In this document: one piece after another, positions 53,589 to 53,616 of the stretch | How positions within the stretch are numbered: the first letter of the stretch is position 1 | How the letters are laid out: each line of letters opens with the position of its first letter | Origin: Acetonema longum DSM 6540 | GTDB taxonomy: Bacteria > Bacillota > Negativicutes > Sporomusales > Acetonemataceae | Direction: 5' to 3' | NCBI RefSeq assembly: GCF_000219125.1 | Contig: NZ_AFGF01000019.1 | Coordinates: 1 to 53,616 of the forward strand | DNA: 53,616 nucleotides | Position numbers and translations under genes: made by a program | The notes under the pieces: model-generated | The model's database searches: none | What the model was told of the DNA's origin: nothing | The model's input: only the letters and a program-made list of their open reading frames with translations

Positions 53589-53616
53589 ACTTCCCAGTTA
53601 AGAGCTTATTATAAAC

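Overview
The window reads as chromosomal DNA of a spore-forming, outer-membrane-bearing Firmicute (class Negativicutes, most likely Sporomusaceae). Diderm signs are a two-partner-secretion (TpsB/FhaC-type) outer-membrane transporter cut by the left edge and a divergent small outer-membrane beta-barrel. Endospore signs are a CwlD-type cortex amidase and a cytosolic kinase whose phospho-acceptor region resembles sporulation kinases. Gene order in the right half is the classical Firmicute order. The genus cannot be fixed from sequence alone.

Layout: 1-2.6 kb, outer-membrane genes. 2.7-9.8 kb, a mixed stretch: azlCD, a class-A-beta-lactamase-like lipoprotein, a fumarate-reductase-like flavoprotein with a 2Fe-2S protein, a secreted class-3 lipase and an HD-GYP protein. 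9.8-10.9 kb, a REC-histidine kinase hybrid. 11.2-18.7 kb, the cell-wall/c-di-AMP cluster cdaA-cdaR-FAD oxidoreductase-glmM-glmS. 18.8-19.9 kb, ilvE. 20.1-28.1 kb, a complete arginine operon argCJBDFGH behind a promoter that carries an ARG box. 28.2-30.7 kb, an AmmeMemoRadiSam operon. 30.7-33.1 kb, cwlD, a GT51 transglycosylase and a secreted protein. 33.3-53.4 kb, rpsI-rplM-truA-ecfT-ecfA2-ecfA1 and then the whole S10-spc-alpha ribosomal cluster, all on the minus strand, from rpsJ to rplQ.

The most striking feature is a family of palindromic, MITE-like repeats (seven copies plus one solo end). They occupy intergenic gaps and repeatedly rewire gene ends. One copy sits inside the P1 helix of the glmS ribozyme upstream of glmS; the catalytic core, P2, P3, P4 and a compensatory base change remain intact. 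Another splits a LigB-AMMECR1 fusion gene. A third supplies the stop codon of the 2Fe-2S protein, and a solo terminal repeat supplies the Shine-Dalgarno sequence of a TTG-started FAD oxidoreductase. A second hairpin family is nested in three of the copies and stands alone as a tandem pair after the lipase.

Two single-base homopolymer frameshifts are present, in rpsC (one A too many) and in the AmmeMemoRadiSam radical SAM gene (one T too few). Because rpsC is essential, either the sequence carries homopolymer errors or the cell reads through by slippage. No tRNA, rRNA, CRISPR array, complete insertion sequence or prophage was seen.
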